In this document: positions 7,745 through 15,647 of the stretch, in pieces
Layout: each line of letters opens with the position of its first letter
How positions within the stretch are numbered: position 1 is the stretch's first letter
NCBI GenBank assembly: GCA_019120515.1
Contig: DWUY01000057.1
Location: 1 to 33,653 of the forward strand
DNA length: 33,653 nucleotides
Direction of reading: 5' to 3'
Source: Candidatus Blautia avicola
Lineage (GTDB): Bacteria > Bacillota > Clostridia > Lachnospirales > Lachnospiraceae
Position numbers and translations under genes: made by a program
Notes under the pieces: model-generated
The model's database searches: none
Told to the model about the DNA's origin: nothing
Seen by the model: the letters and a program-made list of their open reading frames with translations, nothing else

Positions 7745-7814
7745 CTTCTGCTTTTTTGTCTTCTCTACTGACACAACCATCATCCGGCTAATGTCATAAA
7801 ATGATCGTATCCGC

Positions 7815-8759
7815 CTACAGACTGCTTTTCCGCAGATTTGACTCAAAGAGACGGTTATATCCCAGCCAGTCTTTCTGTTCTCCGGCTCCGTTAAAGATTT
7901 CCGTAAGAGTTTCCATCTTAGCGTCGGTATTATCCGCCAGATTTAAAGCGACTGCCTCTGCCAGAGCCGGTTTTTTTGGAGAGCCATACTCCAGTTCCCC
8001 GTGGTGGGCAAGGATACAGTGCTTTACTTCACTCTCCAGCTTCTCCGGAAATCCCGGAATTTCCCTGGCTTTATCATGGACCATCTCTGCCCCGATCATA
8101 ATATGTCCCAGAAGCTGGCCGTCATCGGTATAGTCGTTTTTTGGAAAAGGACTCAGTTCCCTGGTCTTGCCGATATCGTGGAGCATAGCAGAGGTAAGCA
8201 GCAGATCCTGATTCAGGATCGGATAAGTTTTGCAATAATACTGACAAAGCCTGGTCACGCTTAAAGTATGTTCCATCAGACCGCCAATAAAGCCATGGTG
8301 AACAGTCTTGGCAGCAGAATTTCCTTTAAAGGCCCGGACGAATTCTTCATCTTCCTCAAAAAAGCTCATCAGCAGCCGGTGAAGATATGGATTTTTCACC
8401 TGGGCCGCGCAGCCTAAAAGTTCCTGATACATGGTGTCTATGTTCTTATCGCTTACCGGAAGGTAATTTCCCGGGTCGTACTCTCCCTCCCCGGCTTTTC
8501 TTGCCCGTTTGATACTTACCTGCAGGCTTCCCTGAAAGCTGGTCACATCTCCTACTACGTCTATGTAATCCAAAGGATCGAATTCATCAATTCCCAGAGA
8601 ATTGGGTTCCCAGATCTTTCCGTCTATGGTCCCTGTTTTGTCCTGAAGGATCAGGTTTTCGTAAGGCTTTCCGTTTTTGGTCACAGCCGCCTGTTTATGT
8701 TTACACAAATAAATTCCTGATATTTTTTCTCCTTCATGAAGTTCACTGATAAATTTCAT
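7815..8759 (-). CDS. yhaM: 3'-5' exoribonuclease YhaM
   Basis: A 314-aa protein, the length of B. subtilis YhaM. An N-terminal OB fold (about 10-90; GTIDGKIWEPN, DVVGDVTSFQGSLQ) binds nucleic acid. A C-terminal HD phosphohydrolase domain carries HHGFIGGLMEHT at 154-165 and LHDIGK at 193-198, the metal-dependent nuclease site. It degrades RNA, and reportedly single-stranded DNA, from the 3' end. It starts 15 bases after the upstream HtrA-like gene and is probably co-transcribed with it. The start ATG is preceded by a modest AAAGGG site. Confidence 0.95.
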   Translation of the reverse strand: MKFISELHEGEKISGIYLCKHKQAAVTKNGKPYENLILQDKTGTIDGKIWEPNSLGIDEFDPLDYIDVVGDVTSFQGSLQVSIKRARKAGEGEYDPGNYLPVSDKNIDTMYQELLGCAAQVKNPYLHRLLMSFFEEDEEFVRAFKGNSAAKTVHHGFIGGLMEHTLSVTRLCQYYCKTYPILNQDLLLTSAMLHDIGKTRELSPFPKNDYTDDGQLLGHIMIGAEMVHDKAREIPGFPEKLESEVKHCILAHHGELEYGSPKKPALAEAVALNLADNTDAKMETLTEIFNGAGEQKDWLGYNRLFESNLRKSSL

Positions 8760-8774
8760 GGTTTCATGCCCTTT

Positions 8775-10217
8775 CTATTTTGCCTTTAATGTTACTTTAA
8801 AAGATACCTCTACATACCCTTCTGTGCCCTGGCGCATAGCTTTCACGTCAATAGTCTCTCCTGCTTTGCAGGCTTTTAACTGCTGCTGGTATCCTTTCAC
8901 AGTTTCCACAGTCTCCCCATTGATCTCGGTGATCACATCGCCGTTCTGGATCCCTACCTGCATAGCCGGGGAGTCCACTTCCACTTCTTCTACAAAGACC
9001 CCTTTGGGAATTCCCTTTTTCTCGGAAATCTCCGCAGTGATATTGGTCCCTGTAACTCCCATATAAATAATATCCTGGTTGCCTGACAGCGTCCGGATCA
9101 GTTCTCTGCTGTCGGAAACAGACAGGCCGGTGATCAGATTCTGTGTATCCTCATTTGCAAAAGACTGCGCGATAATGCCGATGATCTCCCCGTCCAGGTT
9201 CACGATCACGCCGCTGCCCTTGCTGCTGCCTGTGATATCTGTGGCGATCAGGCCATATTGAGCGTCCACTCTGGACACAGCATTGGATGTAGAAGTCACG
9301 ATTCCGTAACCGACAGAATCACTATACCCCATAGGACTGCCGATTGCAAGTACTGGTTCTCCCTGTTTTACATTATAGGACTCTCCCAGAGGGGCGATAG
9401 CTACTGCCTGCTGGGTTTCCGCAGGTACCTGGGACTTTTCCACCTTCACAATAGCAAATCCCGTATTGCTGTCTGCTTTCTGGAACCGTGCGTCAATCGT
9501 CGTCCCGTCGCAGAAAGTCACTTCGATCCGGTCTACATTTTCCACGATCCTGTATTCCGTAAGTATATAATATTCCTGTCCGCTTTCCGCTACCAGAAGC
9601 CCGGAAATCTGGCTTTCGTAAGGAGTCTGGAACCAGTCCTGGTCATTCTGTCTGCTGTTAACGGTCACAACAGATTTTTCCGCCTCCTGGGCGGTGGAAA
9701 AGATTTCTGAATATAAGGTCTGATAATCTTCCGGGGTCATTTCCTGGATAATAGTTGTCTGCTCCTGCTGTGTATCTTCCGGATCCTCCTGAGTTTCTTC
9801 CTGTTCTTCTTCCGTCTCCTCCGTACCGTTTTGAAACTGCACCTCCTGGTCGTTTTTCCGATCTATAGCGCGCTGGAGCAGTCCCGGCGCCAGGGCGCCG
9901 AAAACCAGCGCCGCGGCCAGTCCGAAAACCGCCCCGGACCCTGCCAGCTTTCCGATCTGCTTGGCCAGTTTTTTCTTATCTAACGGTTTGGCCTTTATGG
10001 TTTCCTTCATAAATTCATAAGAATCCCCGGATTCCTCTGTCTCTGTCTCTGCCTTCTCCGTTTCAGTTTTCTCCCTTTCGGCTGCTTCTTCCCGGGAATC
10101 CTGCTGGGCCTGGACTTCCGCCTTTTCCCGGCTTTCCTTTTCTTCTCCTGTCCCTTCTATGTCTGTTTCCTTCAGATTTTCTTCCCGGTCAAACTCTTCT
10201 TTTCTATCTTCGCCCAT
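8775..10217 (-). CDS. Membrane-anchored HtrA-like PDZ protein, probable pseudoprotease
   Basis: 480 aa when started at the ATG at 10217, which has GGAGAG 8 bases upstream and lies downstream of a -10 box; an ATG at 10262 has no ribosome site. Layout: a very acidic cytoplasmic N-terminus (1-90), one membrane helix (about 92-113), an acidic linker, a trypsin-like domain (about 175-375) and a C-terminal PDZ domain (about 385-477). Compared with HtrA/DegP the catalytic triad looks lost. The TNHV histidine is replaced by TEYRIV (about 220-225), the T/D-DLAV aspartate region reads NTGFAIV, and the GNSGGPL serine loop reads SSKGSGVI before VNLDGEIIGI. It may act as an envelope sensor or scaffold rather than a protease. 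It heads an operon with yhaM and is divergent from mutS2. Confidence 0.85.
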   Translation of the reverse strand: MGEDRKEEFDREENLKETDIEGTGEEKESREKAEVQAQQDSREEAAEREKTETEKAETETEESGDSYEFMKETIKAKPLDKKKLAKQIGKLAGSGAVFGLAAALVFGALAPGLLQRAIDRKNDQEVQFQNGTEETEEEQEETQEDPEDTQQEQTTIIQEMTPEDYQTLYSEIFSTAQEAEKSVVTVNSRQNDQDWFQTPYESQISGLLVAESGQEYYILTEYRIVENVDRIEVTFCDGTTIDARFQKADSNTGFAIVKVEKSQVPAETQQAVAIAPLGESYNVKQGEPVLAIGSPMGYSDSVGYGIVTSTSNAVSRVDAQYGLIATDITGSSKGSGVIVNLDGEIIGIIAQSFANEDTQNLITGLSVSDSRELIRTLSGNQDIIYMGVTGTNITAEISEKKGIPKGVFVEEVEVDSPAMQVGIQNGDVITEINGETVETVKGYQQQLKACKAGETIDVKAMRQGTEGYVEVSFKVTLKAK

Positions 10218-10272
10218 ATTACTTGCTCTCCATGTGTCAGATTTCAGAATGCGCTCTGGCATATTTTTGTCT

Positions 10273-10278
10273 ATTATA
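10273..10278 (-). promoter_or_regulatory. -10 element for the HtrA-like/yhaM operon
   Basis: A perfect TATAAT on the minus strand, about 55 bases upstream of the chosen start. The -35 region is AT-rich without a good match. Transcription from here would begin near 10266, so the upstream ATG at 10262 would have almost no leader, which supports the downstream start. Confidence 0.55.
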
Positions 10279-10353
10279 CTGAAAATTTATGAACTTTTTA
10301 TGAAGAATATACAAATATTCCTTTCTGACCTGGAAAAAAAGAGTTTCAAAAGC

Positions 10354-10382
10354 TTTTCATTCCCGGTCATTTCATGTAGAAT
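10354..10382 (+). promoter_or_regulatory. Promoter of the mutS2/two-component operon
   Basis: TTTTCA (10354-10359), 17 bases, TAGAAT (10377-10382). Transcription would start near 10389, past an in-frame ATG at 10386. This fits use of the ATG at 10422. The 204 bases between the divergent starts (10218-10421) hold only these promoters. Confidence 0.55.
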
Positions 10383-10421
10383 AGAATGGACATAAAATTT
10401 GATTTTAACAAGGTGAAGAAG

Positions 10422-12800
10422 ATGAATGAAAAAGCTTTAAAGACTTTAGAATATTATAAGATCACAGAACTTCTGGAAGGTTTTGCCACTTCTCCTATGG
10501 GAAAGGATATGTGCCGCCGCCTGACGCCTTCTGAGGATCTGACGCAGATCCAGATCCTCCAGCAGGAGACTGCGGACGCTCTGGCAAGAGTTTTCCAGAA
10601 AGGCTCTCTATCCTTTGGAGGAGTTAAGGATATCCGCGGCTCATTAAAAAGACTGGAGATCGGAGGAACCCTGGGAACAGGAGAACTTCTGGACATTGCC
10701 GGTCTTCTGGAAAATGCGGGACGGGCAAAATCCTATTCCCGAAGGGATACGGATGAGGGAAATACAGATTCTCTGGATCCCATGTTTGAAGTTCTGGAAC
10801 CTCTCACTCCTCTGTCATCTGAGATCCGCCGCTGCATCCTGTCTCCGGAGGAAATCGCAGATGACGCCAGTCCGGGGCTCCGCCAGGTCCGCCGGAACAT
10901 GAAGAACATTAATGAAAAGATCCACAGCCAGCTGGCCTCTTATATCAGCGGAAGTTCCAGGACCTATCTTCAGGACGGAGTGATCACCATGCGGAACGGC
11001 CGGTACTGTATTCCCGTAAAATCCGAATACAGAGGCCAGGTTCCCGGTATGATCCACGACCAATCCTCCACCGGTTCTACGGTTTTTGTAGAACCCATGG
11101 CCGTAGTAAAATTGAATAACGATCTTCGGGAAATGGAAGTCCAGGAACAGACTGAGATTGAAAAAATCCTTTCCAGTCTCAGCCAGACTGCCGCTGAAAG
11201 CCTGGAACTGATCCAGGATGATCAGAAGGTCCTGACTCAGCTGGACTTTATCTTTGCCCGTGCTCTTCTGGCAAAATCTCAGAACGCCACAGAGCCCCAA
11301 TTTAATACAGATGGTATCATTGACCTGAAAAAAGCCCGGCACCCTTTGATTGAAAAACATCAGGTGGTACCCATTGATATCCGCCTGGGAGAAGACTTCG
11401 ACCTTCTGGTAGTTACCGGTCCCAACACCGGCGGTAAGACCGTTTCTCTGAAAACCGTGGGACTTCTTACCCTTATGGGACAGTCTGGTCTTCATATTCC
11501 TGCCTTCGACAACTCCCGTCTCAGTGTTTTCCGGGAAGTTTACGCAGATATCGGAGACGAACAAAGTATCGAGCAGTCCTTAAGTACCTTTTCCTCCCAT
11601 ATGACCAATGTAGTCCGGTTCCTGGAAAAGGCGGACCGGGATTCTCTGGTGCTTTTTGACGAGCTGGGAGCCGGAACAGACCCTACCGAAGGGGCCGCCC
11701 TTGCCATAGCCATCCTGTCCCATCTCCATGAACAGGGGATCCGGACTATGGCCACCACCCACTACAGCGAGCTTAAGGTCTATGCCCTTTCCACCCCGGG
11801 AGTAGAAAATGCTTCCTGCGAATTTGATGTAGAGACTCTTCGGCCTACCTACCGGCTTCTCATCGGTATTCCTGGAAAAAGTAATGCTTTTGCCATTTCC
11901 AGCAAGCTGGGACTGCCGGATTTCATTATCGACAAGGCCAAAGAACAGATCAGCCAGGAGGACGAGTCCTTTGAGGACGTTCTCTCCTCTCTGGAAGAAA
12001 GCCGCAAAACCATTGAATCCGAGCAGGAAGAAATCGAAAAATATAAAAAAGAGATCAAAGAATTAAAGGCCCGGTTAGAGGCAAAACAGGATAAGCTGGA
12101 TCAACAGAAAGATAAGATCCTGCAAAACGCCAATGAAGAAGCTTACCGGATCCTCCGGGATGCCAAAGAATACGCAGATCAGACTATGAAGATCTTTAAC
12201 AAGGCCGGAAAAGAAACTTTAAGCGCCAAAGAACTGGAAGCCCAGAGGGAAAAACTCCGCAAAAAAGCAGACTCTGCCGGAAAGAAGATCGCTCTGAAGA
12301 CTCCTGCGAAAAAGAAGTCCACGCTCACAGCAAAAGATATTTCTCTGGGAGACAGTGTCCGGGTACTGAGTCTGAATGTAAAGGGAACCATCAGTTCCAA
12401 GCCGGATGCCAAGGGTATGGTTTATGTACAGATGGGGATCCTCCGGTCTAAAGTGGCGCTTTCAGATCTGGAACTCATTGATGAACCGGTGATCACCGGA
12501 CCCTCTCTTCAGAAGACCGGCGCGGGAAAGATCCGCATGAATAAATCTGCCTCTGTCAGGACAGAGATCAATCTTCTGGGCAAAACTGTAGACGAAGCTA
12601 TCGGAGAACTGGATAAATACCTGGATGACGCTTATCTGGCTCATTTAAGCAGTGTCCGGATCGTCCACGGTAAAGGTACCGGCGCTCTGCGGAAAGGTAT
12701 CCATAATTATCTGAAACGACTGAAATATGTAGACAATTTTCATCTGGCAGAATTTGGTGAAGGCGATGCCGGAGTGACCATTGTGGAATTTAAAAAGTAA
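10422..12800 (+). CDS. mutS2: Endonuclease MutS2 (RqcU-type, Smr domain)
   Basis: 792 aa, close to B. subtilis MutS2 (785). It lacks the mismatch-recognition domain of MutS and starts with the helical core (MNEKALKTLEYYKI). The ATPase domain has Walker A GPNTGGKT (333-340) and Walker B LFDELGAGTDP. A long coiled coil follows (SLEESRKTIESEQEEIEKYK and onward, lysine/glutamate-rich), then a KOW-like segment and a C-terminal Smr nuclease domain (about 713-792) with HGKGTG. Known roles: suppression of recombination, and splitting of stalled or collided ribosomes for rescue. The ATG at 10422 is favoured by AAGGTG 6 bases upstream. The response-regulator gene begins 11 bases after the stop, so a shared mRNA is likely. 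Confidence 0.96.
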   Translation: MNEKALKTLEYYKITELLEGFATSPMGKDMCRRLTPSEDLTQIQILQQETADALARVFQKGSLSFGGVKDIRGSLKRLEIGGTLGTGELLDIAGLLENAGRAKSYSRRDTDEGNTDSLDPMFEVLEPLTPLSSEIRRCILSPEEIADDASPGLRQVRRNMKNINEKIHSQLASYISGSSRTYLQDGVITMRNGRYCIPVKSEYRGQVPGMIHDQSSTGSTVFVEPMAVVKLNNDLREMEVQEQTEIEKILSSLSQTAAESLELIQDDQKVLTQLDFIFARALLAKSQNATEPQFNTDGIIDLKKARHPLIEKHQVVPIDIRLGEDFDLLVVTGPNTGGKTVSLKTVGLLTLMGQSGLHIPAFDNSRLSVFREVYADIGDEQSIEQSLSTFSSHMTNVVRFLEKADRDSLVLFDELGAGTDPTEGAALAIAILSHLHEQGIRTMATTHYSELKVYALSTPGVENASCEFDVETLRPTYRLLIGIPGKSNAFAISSKLGLPDFIIDKAKEQISQEDESFEDVLSSLEESRKTIESEQEEIEKYKKEIKELKARLEAKQDKLDQQKDKILQNANEEAYRILRDAKEYADQTMKIFNKAGKETLSAKELEAQREKLRKKADSAGKKIALKTPAKKKSTLTAKDISLGDSVRVLSLNVKGTISSKPDAKGMVYVQMGILRSKVALSDLELIDEPVITGPSLQKTGAGKIRMNKSASVRTEINLLGKTVDEAIGELDKYLDDAYLAHLSSVRIVHGKGTGALRKGIHNYLKRLKYVDNFHLAEFGEGDAGVTIVEFKK

Positions 12801-12811
12801 GGGGGATATAT

Positions 12812-13516
12812 ATGGCTGTAAAACAGAAAATACTGATCGTAGATGATGACAACAATATTGCAGAGCTGATCTCTCTGTATCTTACAAAAGAGTGCTATGA
12901 CACCAGGATCGTAAATGACGGGGAGGAAGCCTTGAAAGCCTTTGCCTCCTTTGCGCCTAACCTGATCCTGCTGGACCTGATGCTTCCGGGTATGGACGGC
13001 TACCAGGTGTGCCGGGAGATCCGTCACAAATCTAACGTACCGATCATCATGCTCTCTGCAAAAGGGGAGATCTTCGATAAAGTCCTGGGCCTGGAACTGG
13101 GCGCAGACGACTATATGATCAAGCCATTCGACTCCAAAGAACTGGTTGCCCGGGTAAAAGCCGTGCTCCGCAGGTATCAGCCTACGGTGGCTCCGGCAAC
13201 ACAGCCGGCGGGAAAATATGTGGAATATCCGGATCTGGCCATTAATCTGACCAATTACTCGGTGATCTACTACGGAAATCAGATCGACATGCCGCCAAAA
13301 GAGCTGGAACTTCTTTATTTCCTGGCTTCCTCTCCCAATCAGGTATTTACCAGAGAGCAGCTTCTGGATCATATCTGGGGATACGAATATATCGGGGATA
13401 CCAGAACAGTAGATGTCCATATCAAGCGTCTTAGGGAAAAGATCAAAGACCACCCGGCCTGGTCGATTGCCACGGTATGGGGGATCGGTTATAAATTTGA
13501 GGTAAAGAACAGATGA
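12812..13516 (+). CDS. OmpR/PhoB-family response regulator
   Basis: 234 aa. The receiver domain (1-122) has the acidic pair D11/D12, phosphoacceptor D55 in LLDLMLPGMDG, S82 and K104 (IKPF). The C-terminal winged-helix DNA-binding domain (about 135-234) has RTVDVHIKRLREKI. The ribosome site is GGGGG about 9 bases before the ATG. It overlaps the kinase gene by 4 bases (ATGA), the usual sign of a cognate pair. Its signal and regulon cannot be told from the sequence; no recognisable transporter or resistance gene is adjacent. Confidence 0.95.
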   Translation: MAVKQKILIVDDDNNIAELISLYLTKECYDTRIVNDGEEALKAFASFAPNLILLDLMLPGMDGYQVCREIRHKSNVPIIMLSAKGEIFDKVLGLELGADDYMIKPFDSKELVARVKAVLRRYQPTVAPATQPAGKYVEYPDLAINLTNYSVIYYGNQIDMPPKELELLYFLASSPNQVFTREQLLDHIWGYEYIGDTRTVDVHIKRLREKIKDHPAWSIATVWGIGYKFEVKNR

Positions 13517-14934
13517 AAAAATACCTGTATATAAAATTTGTCCTGGCATTTTTTATACTGGGTTTCATTGGCTTTTTCATCGTGGCCCTCGCAGGCAGTT
13601 CCATGGCAGAACATCATGTAGAATCGGTATACAGTAATCAGCTTTACCGGGAAGCCACGGACATTGCTTCTAACAGGGCTACAAAATATTATCGGGAAAC
13701 CCTCTCCCCTGAGGATACTTACCAGAATCTCTGCACAGTGGCTTCCTATCAGGAGTGTTCCATCTGGCTGATCAGTCCTCAGGGCGAGATCCTGATGAAT
13801 ACGGCAGAACCTATGTATACAGAAAACTATCCCGAGATTGAGGACTTTAACCCCGGGACCACCAGCGGTTCCTACTATCAGACCGGTTTTTTCTTTGGCG
13901 AATTTTCCCAGGAACAATTAAGCGTCATGGTACCGGTTACTGTAAATATGCGGGTGGAAGGATATGTGGCCATCCATCTTCCCATGTCCATCGTATATGG
14001 AGAACGGGACGATATCCTGAACATGATCTATATTTTGTTCTTTATTTTTCTCATAGTCCTGGCTGTGATCATTCCGGTATTTTCCTTCATGATCTACCGG
14101 CCTCTGAAAAAGATCATTCAGGGAGCAGACGCCTTCGCTTCCGGGAATCTGAAGTACAATATACCCCTGGACAAGGAAGACGAGCTGGGGTATCTGGCCC
14201 TTACCCTGAATTATATGTCTGACGAACTGGACATGACCGGCAGCTACCAGAGAAAATTTATTGCTAATGTTTCCCACGACTTCCGTTCTCCTCTGACCTC
14301 TATCAAAGGGTATACAGAAGCTATCCTGGACGGCACCATTCCTCCTGAACTTCAAGAAAAGTATCTGAAGATCGTAGTCTTTGAGACCGACCGGCTTTAT
14401 AAACTGACAGAAAGTCTTCTGACTTTAAATAACCTGGATCAGAAAGGACGTCATCTGGACTACTCGGATTTTGATATCAATAATGTGATCAAGACCACTG
14501 CCGCCACTTTTGAGGGAACCTGCAGAGACCGGAGGATTTCTATTGAATTGCTTCTCACAGGGCAGACCCTCTTTGTCCACGCGGATATGGTCCAGATCCA
14601 GCAGGTGCTTTACAACCTTATTGACAACGCCATTAAATTCAGCCCGGAGGATTCTGTGATCAAGATCGAATCTTCTCTGAAGCACGAAACCGTCTTTGTC
14701 TCCGTAAAAGATATGGGCTGCGGGATCGCCAAAGCCAACCTTCCGAAGATCTGGGACCGTTTCTATAAGATCGACTCTTCCAGAGGAAAAGACCGGAAAG
14801 GCACAGGCCTGGGGCTCTCTATCGTAAAAGAGATCATTAACGCCCACAAACAGAATATCAATGTGATCAGTACGGAAGGGGTTGGCACAGAGTTTATCTT
14901 CACCCTGGCAAAAAGCCCCGAGAAAGAATCCTGA
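13513..14934 (+). CDS. Sensor histidine kinase, cognate to the upstream regulator
   Basis: 473 aa, membrane bound. TM1 is about 8-28, an extracellular sensor of about 140 residues (29-170) follows, and TM2 is about 171-195. HAMP spans about 196-248, and the HisKA phosphoacceptor is H255 in NVSHDFRSPLTS. The HATPase has an N box NLIDNAIKFS (368-377), G1 DMGCGI and G2 GTGLGLSIV. The sensor resembles a PAS/Cache-type fold (SIWLISPQGEILMNT), which often binds small ligands; the ligand is unknown. The last gene of the mutS2 operon, it is followed after 2 bases by the structured repeat copy A. Confidence 0.95.
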   Translation: MKKYLYIKFVLAFFILGFIGFFIVALAGSSMAEHHVESVYSNQLYREATDIASNRATKYYRETLSPEDTYQNLCTVASYQECSIWLISPQGEILMNTAEPMYTENYPEIEDFNPGTTSGSYYQTGFFFGEFSQEQLSVMVPVTVNMRVEGYVAIHLPMSIVYGERDDILNMIYILFFIFLIVLAVIIPVFSFMIYRPLKKIIQGADAFASGNLKYNIPLDKEDELGYLALTLNYMSDELDMTGSYQRKFIANVSHDFRSPLTSIKGYTEAILDGTIPPELQEKYLKIVVFETDRLYKLTESLLTLNNLDQKGRHLDYSDFDINNVIKTTAATFEGTCRDRRISIELLLTGQTLFVHADMVQIQQVLYNLIDNAIKFSPEDSVIKIESSLKHETVFVSVKDMGCGIAKANLPKIWDRFYKIDSSRGKDRKGTGLGLSIVKEIINAHKQNINVISTEGVGTEFIFTLAKSPEKES

Positions 14935-14936
14935 CA

Positions 14937-15069
14937 ATCGGATAGGGAAGAGTCCTTCCCTATCCGCTGCGATGCTGCGGGCAGCTCCAGGCAAAGCCTG
15001 TCGCTGTCCGTTGCCCGGCAAATGTCTGCCCGTGCAAGCACGGCAGGCGCTTGCCGGTCGTATCGCACA
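14937..15069 (+). repeat. Structured dispersed repeat, copy A
   Basis: 133 bases, about 91% identical to copy B at 28767-28900 (12 differences by my alignment). It begins with a 9-10 bp hairpin (GGATAGGGA/TCCCTATCC). A closing stem TGCGATGC/GTATCGCA (14968-14975 with 15060-15067) then encloses three hairpins: GGGCAGC/GCTGTCC containing GGCA/TGTC; the CCGGCAA/TTGCCGG arm; and inside it CTGC..CGTG-CAAG-CACGGCAG. Several differences from copy B keep base pairing by G-U exchange. It starts 2 bases after the kinase stop and lies between convergent genes. It could be an RNA element, a REP/MITE-like repeat, or both. It has no coding potential I trust. Confidence 0.85.
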
Positions 15070-15071
15070 AA

Positions 15072-15134
15072 AAACAAGGGACTGTCCTATGAAACATTCT
15101 CGGCTTCTGTTTCATAGGGCAGTCCCCATTGTTT
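15072..15134. terminator. Long hairpin between convergent genes, terminator-like
   Basis: A 19-bp stem (15078-15096 with 15108-15126, one G-U pair) and an 11-base loop, extended by AAACAA/TTGTTT. On the minus strand it is followed by TTGTTTTTTG, so it should terminate trmL; on the plus strand the T-run is weak. The near-perfect palindrome, starting GGGACTGTCC, resembles REP/MITE-type repeats found in Clostridia. It overlaps the last bases of trmL. Confidence 0.7.
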
Positions 15135-15633
15135 ATTTCCACTGATATTTTGTCAGATGTCCTTCTAGCTGCATGTGATCGAAGTGATTCTGCCGCAGGG
15201 CCTCGTAAAGGACGATGGCAACAGAATTGCTCAGATTCAGAGACCGGATATCTCCGATCATAGGGATCCGTATGGCCGTCTCCTGGTTTTCCAGCAGGAT
15301 CTCCTCGGGGATCCCGGCGCTTTCTTTTCCGAACATGATATAGCAGTCCTCTTCATAGTGGACCTCTGTGTATACCTGAGGGGCCTTGGTGGTAGCCATG
15401 TAGATCTTTGCCCCGGGATTTTTATCCAGGAAATCCTGGTAATTGAGATAGGTCGTCACATCCAGATCTTTCCAGTAATCCATTCCCGCTCTCTTAATCG
15501 CCTTTTCATTGAGCCTAAAGCCCAATGGCTCGATAAGGTGGAGCCGGGTCCCTGTAGCCACGCAGGTTCTTCCGATATTTCCCGTATTTGATGGGATCTC
15601 CGGCTCATATAATACAATATTCAGCTTTGCCAT
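15133..15633 (-). CDS. trmL: tRNA (cytidine(34)/uridine(34)-2'-O)-methyltransferase TrmL
   Basis: 166 aa, SpoU/TrmH superfamily with the trefoil-knot SAM site. It methylates the 2'-O of the wobble base of tRNA-Leu isoacceptors. Motifs seen: N-terminal LNIVLYEPEIPSNTGNIGRT (motif 1 with the conserved N and R), middle FGKESAGIPEE, and C-terminal IPMIGDIRSLNLSNSVAIVLYE. Length is typical (about 155-170). It begins 14 bases after the AIR-synthase-like gene and is the last gene of the long minus-strand run. Confidence 0.95.
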   Translation of the reverse strand: MAKLNIVLYEPEIPSNTGNIGRTCVATGTRLHLIEPLGFRLNEKAIKRAGMDYWKDLDVTTYLNYQDFLDKNPGAKIYMATTKAPQVYTEVHYEEDCYIMFGKESAGIPEEILLENQETAIRIPMIGDIRSLNLSNSVAIVLYEALRQNHFDHMQLEGHLTKYQWK

Positions 15634-15647
15634 TTTCTCTTCCTCTG

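Noticed and set aside
10815-11564. A 249-codon minus-strand frame inside mutS2
   Set aside because: Antisense to the conserved MutS2 core; no ribosome site or family signal.
14763-15145. Short frames in both directions across repeat copy A (and similar ones over copy B)
   Set aside because: The translations arise from the structured repeat itself, differ between copies and end in unrelated genes; such frames recur wherever the repeat does and are not credible proteins.
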